Below, in pieces: positions 60,782-64,000 of a DNA stretch of 64,000 bases. Each line of letters starts with the position of its first letter. Position 1 is the stretch's first letter. The stretch comes from Halomarinibacterium sp041392125 (lineage in GTDB: Bacteria; Bacteroidota; Bacteroidia; Flavobacteriales; Flavobacteriaceae), in assembly GCA_041392125.1 (NCBI GenBank), contig JAWKMR010000006.1, positions 183,995-247,994 of the forward strand. Direction: 5' to 3'. Below the pieces are notes generated by a model, which saw only the letters and a program-made list of their open reading frames with translations, was not told where the DNA came from and searched no databases. The position numbers and the translations under genes are program-made.

Positions 60782-61670
60782 AAAGCGTTACTTCGTCATT
60801 TGCAATAGTGAAATTTAGCTGTAATGGATCGCAAATTGAGCGCAATGCTGTATTTAAATCGGTGTGTGTAAAACTTCCTGTAAATTCTTTGTCTAAGTTG
60901 TTTTCCGTGGTTATAGTAATAGGGTAGTATCGCTGTAATTCTTCCAAAACAAGGGCTACAGAGACATTTTTGAAGGAGCTTTCGTTACGAATCCAAGAAG
61001 GATTTACATCTGCAATGGCTTCTTGTGTTTTAAGTACCCCATTTTTAATGGCAACAATATTTCCCGCAGGAACTTTAACAAGTTCATCTTGGAATGCCAC
61101 ACTTACAAGGCCTTCATAACAGGCGATGACAAAATCATTTCCTCTGGAAAAAACATTAAACTGTGTTCCTAACACACTTACGATTCCCTGAGGAGTTTCT
61201 ACACTAAATTTGGAGCCTTTTTTTACTTTAAAATAGGCTTCACCATCCAAAGTTAATGTTCGCTCTTTTTTCCAGTCATTTTTATTATAACTAAGGTTAG
61301 ACATAGCATTTAGGGAAACTTCGGAAGCATCGGGCAACAGAAAATTTTCTTTTTGTGCAATTTGAGTTGAAAAGGCGGTGTCGCGGTTGTCTAAAAACCA
61401 ATATCCCGTAAGAATAATAGCTATTACCGCTGCCACACGCATGAACTGTTTCGCAGAAAATAACGGTCTTACTTTTACCTCTTTTTGTGAAAGCTTAGAT
61501 TGTATCGACTGAAATGTTGCCTCACTATTAAAAGCAGGGGTTTCAAAAGCTTTGGCAGCTTCTGAAATTTTTAGAGAAGCAGCAAATTCCGGGTCGGTTT
61601 TTAACACATCCGTTTCAGCCGGTGTAGCTTCACCATTAAGATATTTGTGTAATATGTAGTTTTTGTCCAT
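60762..61670 (-). CDS. FecR-family sigma regulator
   Basis: 302-residue inner-membrane protein that relays the receptor signal to the ECF sigma factor. A cytoplasmic N-terminal part (DKNYILHKYLNGEATPAETDVL), one transmembrane helix (about 77-94, VAAVIAIILTGYWFL), the FecR domain (FLLPDASEVSLNAMSNLSYNKNDW; VETPQGIVSVLGTQFNV) and the DUF4974 C-terminus (VALVLEELQRYYPITI). I chose the ATG at 61670 over one seven codons upstream. A two-part promoter lies 24 bases before it. Confidence 0.92.
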   Translation of the reverse strand: MDKNYILHKYLNGEATPAETDVLKTDPEFAASLKISEAAKAFETPAFNSEATFQSIQSKLSQKEVKVRPLFSAKQFMRVAAVIAIILTGYWFLDNRDTAFSTQIAQKENFLLPDASEVSLNAMSNLSYNKNDWKKERTLTLDGEAYFKVKKGSKFSVETPQGIVSVLGTQFNVFSRGNDFVIACYEGLVSVAFQDELVKVPAGNIVAIKNGVLKTQEAIADVNPSWIRNESSFKNVSVALVLEELQRYYPITITTENNLDKEFTGSFTHTDLNTALRSICDPLQLNFTIANDEVTLYAKNSN

Positions 61671-61693
61671 AATTTTCCATTCCAAATTCAAAA

Positions 61694-61724
61694 CTAAAAC
61701 AGCTAGTCCGTATTTTACCCTACC
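61694..61724 (-). promoter_or_regulatory. Two-part ECF-like promoter of fecR
   Basis: Minus strand GGTAGGGTA (61724-61716), 13-base spacer, CTGTTTTAG (61702-61694). Same layout and spacing as the elements at 62281-62311 and 50458-50488. It separates the sigma gene from fecR by its own start signal. Confidence 0.65.
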
Positions 61725-61732
61725 TTAATATT

Positions 61733-62233
61733 TTAAATTCCTTCAATTTCTTCTCGTAAAGATGCTAATGCTTGACTCATTCGTTTTTCAACGGCTTTTA
61801 CTGAAATATCCAAAATTTCTGCAATTTCAGAATATTTTTTTCCTTCAATTCTATTCAACAAAAATGCCGTACGTTGTGCTTCAGTAAGATTAGCAATGGC
61901 ATTTTGTAGCTTTTCTTGAAACTCTTTTTCTTGTAACAAATACTCCGGCGATTGTTCATTAATTTTGTTGGGCTGAAGTTGTGCATGCTTCAATACCACT
62001 TTTTGATGCGCCACTTCATTTAAAAACATATTATTGGCCACTGTATACAAAAAAGACTTTGCTTTTGCTTCCGGAATAGTTTTACAATTTTGCCAAAGTT
62101 TAATAAAAGCTTCTTGCACTAGGTCGCTTGCCTGTGCATCATCACCGCATTTAAAAAATAGAAAGTTAAAAATGGGTTTACCCCAATTTTGGTAAATTTG
62201 GTTAAATACTTTTTCGGAACAAACGTTATCCAT
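61733..62233 (-). CDS. ECF-type RNA polymerase sigma factor (FecI-like)
   Basis: 166 residues with sigma region 2 (KVFNQIYQNWGKPIFNFLFFKCGDDAQASDLVQEAFIKLWQ) and region 4 (LTEAQRTAFLLNRIEGKKYSEIAEILDISVKAVEKRMSQALASL). There is no region 3, as is typical of ECF factors. It is expected to drive fecR and, I infer, two other loci. It begins from a housekeeping-type box (TAACTTTG, minus 62261-62254), so it is not itself under the two-part element. Confidence 0.95.
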   Translation of the reverse strand: MDNVCSEKVFNQIYQNWGKPIFNFLFFKCGDDAQASDLVQEAFIKLWQNCKTIPEAKAKSFLYTVANNMFLNEVAHQKVVLKHAQLQPNKINEQSPEYLLQEKEFQEKLQNAIANLTEAQRTAFLLNRIEGKKYSEIAEILDISVKAVEKRMSQALASLREEIEGI

Positions 62234-62253
62234 GTAAGAAATTGCAATTTTCT

Positions 62254-62261
62254 CAAAGTTA
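62254..62261 (-). promoter_or_regulatory. -7 element of the ECF sigma gene
   Basis: TAACTTTG on the minus strand, an exact TAnnTTTG match, 20 bases before the sigma ATG. Confidence 0.55.
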
Positions 62262-62280
62262 AAAAAAAAACACTAGCCTA

Positions 62281-62311
62281 GGTAGGGTATCTTTTACTTT
62301 ATCTGTTTCAG
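62281..62311 (+). promoter_or_regulatory. Two-part ECF-like promoter of the 62336 lipoprotein
   Basis: GGTAGGGTA (62281-62289), 13-base spacer, CTGTTTCAG (62303-62311), 24 bases before the ATG. Its first part is identical to the fecR element. The preceding CCTA is shared with the thioredoxin-operon copy. Confidence 0.65.
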
Positions 62312-62335
62312 CAATAAACAAACGCAAAAAGCCCT

Positions 62336-64000
62336 ATGAAAAATTTAATTAAAATTCATTTTTTAGCTCTTTTATCTCTTGTATTACTATTTGGTTCATG
62401 CCAAAAAGAAGATAAAGAGCTTATCGATGAGACCAATGAACAAGAAACTTTTACGGTTAACTCTGCTATTACCAACCTACTTCGAAGTGCATCGCAAAAT
62501 AACGGCACACAGGACAATCTTATCGATGGCAGCGACTGCTTTTCGGTAGTATTTCCTATTGAAGTTTATGCCAACGGTCAAAAATTAGTGTTACAAACTA
62601 TTAATGATATAAGCTTAGTAAAAGCTGTTTTTGACCAATTCCCCAGTGATACTGATACACTGGAAATTGTATTTCCTATTGATTTAATGACGGAAGACTT
62701 TTCAGTAATAACAGTGAATAATCAAACCGAGTTTAATTCGGCTATTTCAGATTGTGTAAACAGTATTGCTGACACCTATGCTTGTGTGGATTTTGTCTAT
62801 CCTATTAGCTGTTTTATTTACAATAATAACAACGAGCAAACCGGAGCCATTACACTTAATAGTGCCTATGAGTGGTTTGAATACCTTATCTATTTGCAAG
62901 AAGGTATTTATATTGCCATAGATTACCCTATGAGTGTTGTGGTAAATGGGCAAACTATTTCAGTAAATTCTAACCAGGAATTGGCAAATGTTATTTCTCA
63001 AGCCGATTGCAGTAATGATGATGGCGGTAGCACCAATCCTACCGATTTTGAAAATTATATCACTACCGGGGTTTGGTATGTTACCTATTTCTTTGATGAT
63101 TATGATGAAACCTCAGATTTTGCTGATTATGAATTCAGTTTCGCCGTAGATGGTTCAGCAGAAGCTACCAATAGCACGGGAACTACTCCTGGAACTTGGG
63201 ACTTTTATGTAGATAGTGGTGTTGATAAAGTAGATTTATATTTTGGAACCGTAAGCCCACTGGATGAAATAGATGAAGATTGGGAAATTCTGGAAGCCAC
63301 CAATGATATTATTAGGCTGAAGCACATTAGTGGAGGCGATGGAAGTGTAGATTTTCTTACCTATGAAAGAACACCCTATAGCGGAGGCGGTGGAAATAAT
63401 ACCAACCCTTTTATTGAAAACCTTGTAAATGGTTCTTGGTACATTAATTTGTTGAATGACGATGGGAACGATGAAACTTGTGATTATGTAGAATATGAAT
63501 TTGTCTATAACCTAAACGGAACGGTTACAGCGACCAGTTCATCAAACACTAAAAATGGATTTTGGACAGTAACCGATAGCAGCAGTGGATTAGATTTAGT
63601 ATTGAATTTTGACCTCAGCGGAACCAACGATCCTTTTGAAGACTTAAATGACGATTGGGACGTGACAAACTATGATGCCACTATCATTCAATTAATGGAT
63701 ATAAGTGGGGGAAATGGTGGAACCGACTATCTTGATTTCGGCAGAAACCCTCACACAGGTTGTGGCGGTGGAGGTCAAAGCCTTTCAGATATTCTTTTAA
63801 ATGGCCCTTGGTATGTGCAAACCTACTTAGATGATGGTGTAGATGAAACCTACGACTACTATGGGTACACCTTAACCTTTAACAGTGGGGGTACTGTTGT
63901 GGCAGCTAATGGAAGCAATACCTTCAATGGAACTTGGAGCGTTACTACTTCCTCAACACCAGATTTAATCTTAGATTTTGGTACCCAAATTCCTTTTGAT
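62336..64000 (+). CDS. Large repeat-containing lipoprotein, 3' end outside window
   Basis: I read this from the ATG at 62336; 555 codons are open to the window edge. A signal peptide ends in a lipobox at Cys22 (LLFGSC). Two VxFPxxV...NGQ-type domains fill about residues 65-230. Three repeats of about 122 residues follow, each opening with a W-Y core (VWYVTYFFDD, SWYINLLNDD, PWYVQTYLDDG) and holding a GTW/GFW-type core and a DLxLDFG-type strand. The repeats resemble lipocalin-like beta barrels. It diverges from the ECF sigma gene and carries the fecR-type promoter, so it is a likely target of that sigma factor. Confidence 0.85.
   Translation, partial: MKNLIKIHFLALLSLVLLFGSCQKEDKELIDETNEQETFTVNSAITNLLRSASQNNGTQDNLIDGSDCFSVVFPIEVYANGQKLVLQTINDISLVKAVFDQFPSDTDTLEIVFPIDLMTEDFSVITVNNQTEFNSAISDCVNSIADTYACVDFVYPISCFIYNNNNEQTGAITLNSAYEWFEYLIYLQEGIYIAIDYPMSVVVNGQTISVNSNQELANVISQADCSNDDGGSTNPTDFENYITTGVWYVTYFFDDYDETSDFADYEFSFAVDGSAEATNSTGTTPGTWDFYVDSGVDKVDLYFGTVSPLDEIDEDWEILEATNDIIRLKHISGGDGSVDFLTYERTPYSGGGGNNTNPFIENLVNGSWYINLLNDDGNDETCDYVEYEFVYNLNGTVTATSSSNTKNGFWTVTDSSSGLDLVLNFDLSGTNDPFEDLNDDWDVTNYDATIIQLMDISGGNGGTDYLDFGRNPHTGCGGGGQSLSDILLNGPWYVQTYLDDGVDETYDYYGYTLTFNSGGTVVAANGSNTFNGTWSVTTSSTPDLILDFGTQIPFD

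Noticed and set aside
1..64000. tRNA genes, CRISPR arrays, insertion sequences and phage genes
   Set aside because: I looked for cloverleaf-like segments, regular short repeats, transposase and integrase motifs and found none I could support.

Overview
The window is AT-rich chromosomal DNA from a Bacteroidota bacterium, most likely a marine or environmental member of the Flavobacteriaceae. The evidence is: Bacteroidota-type promoters (TAnnTTTG -7 elements) and almost no Shine-Dalgarno sequences; type IX secretion (T9SS) C-terminal domains; SusC/SusD pairs; an ECF sigma/FecR/TonB-receptor locus; zinc-free S14, S4 and L36; and carA, eno and gltA placed directly after rplQ. I saw no rRNA, tRNA, CRISPR array, transposase or prophage gene. 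No gap between genes exceeds about 250 bases.

Layout. 1-12.5 kb: purK (cut by the window edge) diverges from adk-obg, followed by a DUF4136 lipoprotein, a TPR protein, mpl, paiB-like, DUF1569, radC, a degenerate polysaccharide-deacetylase-like gene with a YjjG-type nucleotidase, and an operon of a lipoprotein, a DUF5723 barrel and a secreted protein. 12.5-17.5 kb: rarA, a rhomboid protease and rlmB, interleaved with two paralogous T9SS-secreted proteins. 17.5-25 kb: a SusC-SusD-lipoprotein operon and an Omp85-like protein. 25-42.3 kb: one co-oriented translation cluster, rpsL-rpsG-fusA-rpsJ through rpoA-rplQ, including secY, infA and rpmJ. It has an internal terminator-like hairpin before rplC and structured leaders before rpsH and rpsD. 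42.3-54 kb: carA, eno, gltA, an amidinotransferase-family hydrolase, ctlX and argS. A block on the opposite strand (thioredoxin, ApbE flavin transferase, DUF4266 lipoprotein, DUF3570 barrel, plus an acetyltransferase) lies between the two amidinotransferase-fold genes. 54-64 kb: a NarL-type two-component pair behind three small secreted proteins, then an ECF sigma/FecR/TonB-receptor locus diverging from a large repeat-containing lipoprotein that runs off the window.

The main result of the hunt is a two-part element, GGTAGKGTW - 13 bases - CTGTTWYAG, found upstream of three transcription units: fecR, the divergent lipoprotein at 62336, and, 11 kb away, the thioredoxin-ApbE-DUF4266-DUF3570 operon. 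The spacing is identical in all three. I infer that this is the promoter of the ECF sigma factor encoded at 61733-62233. That would put a poorly described envelope redox/flavinylation module under the same TonB-linked signalling locus.
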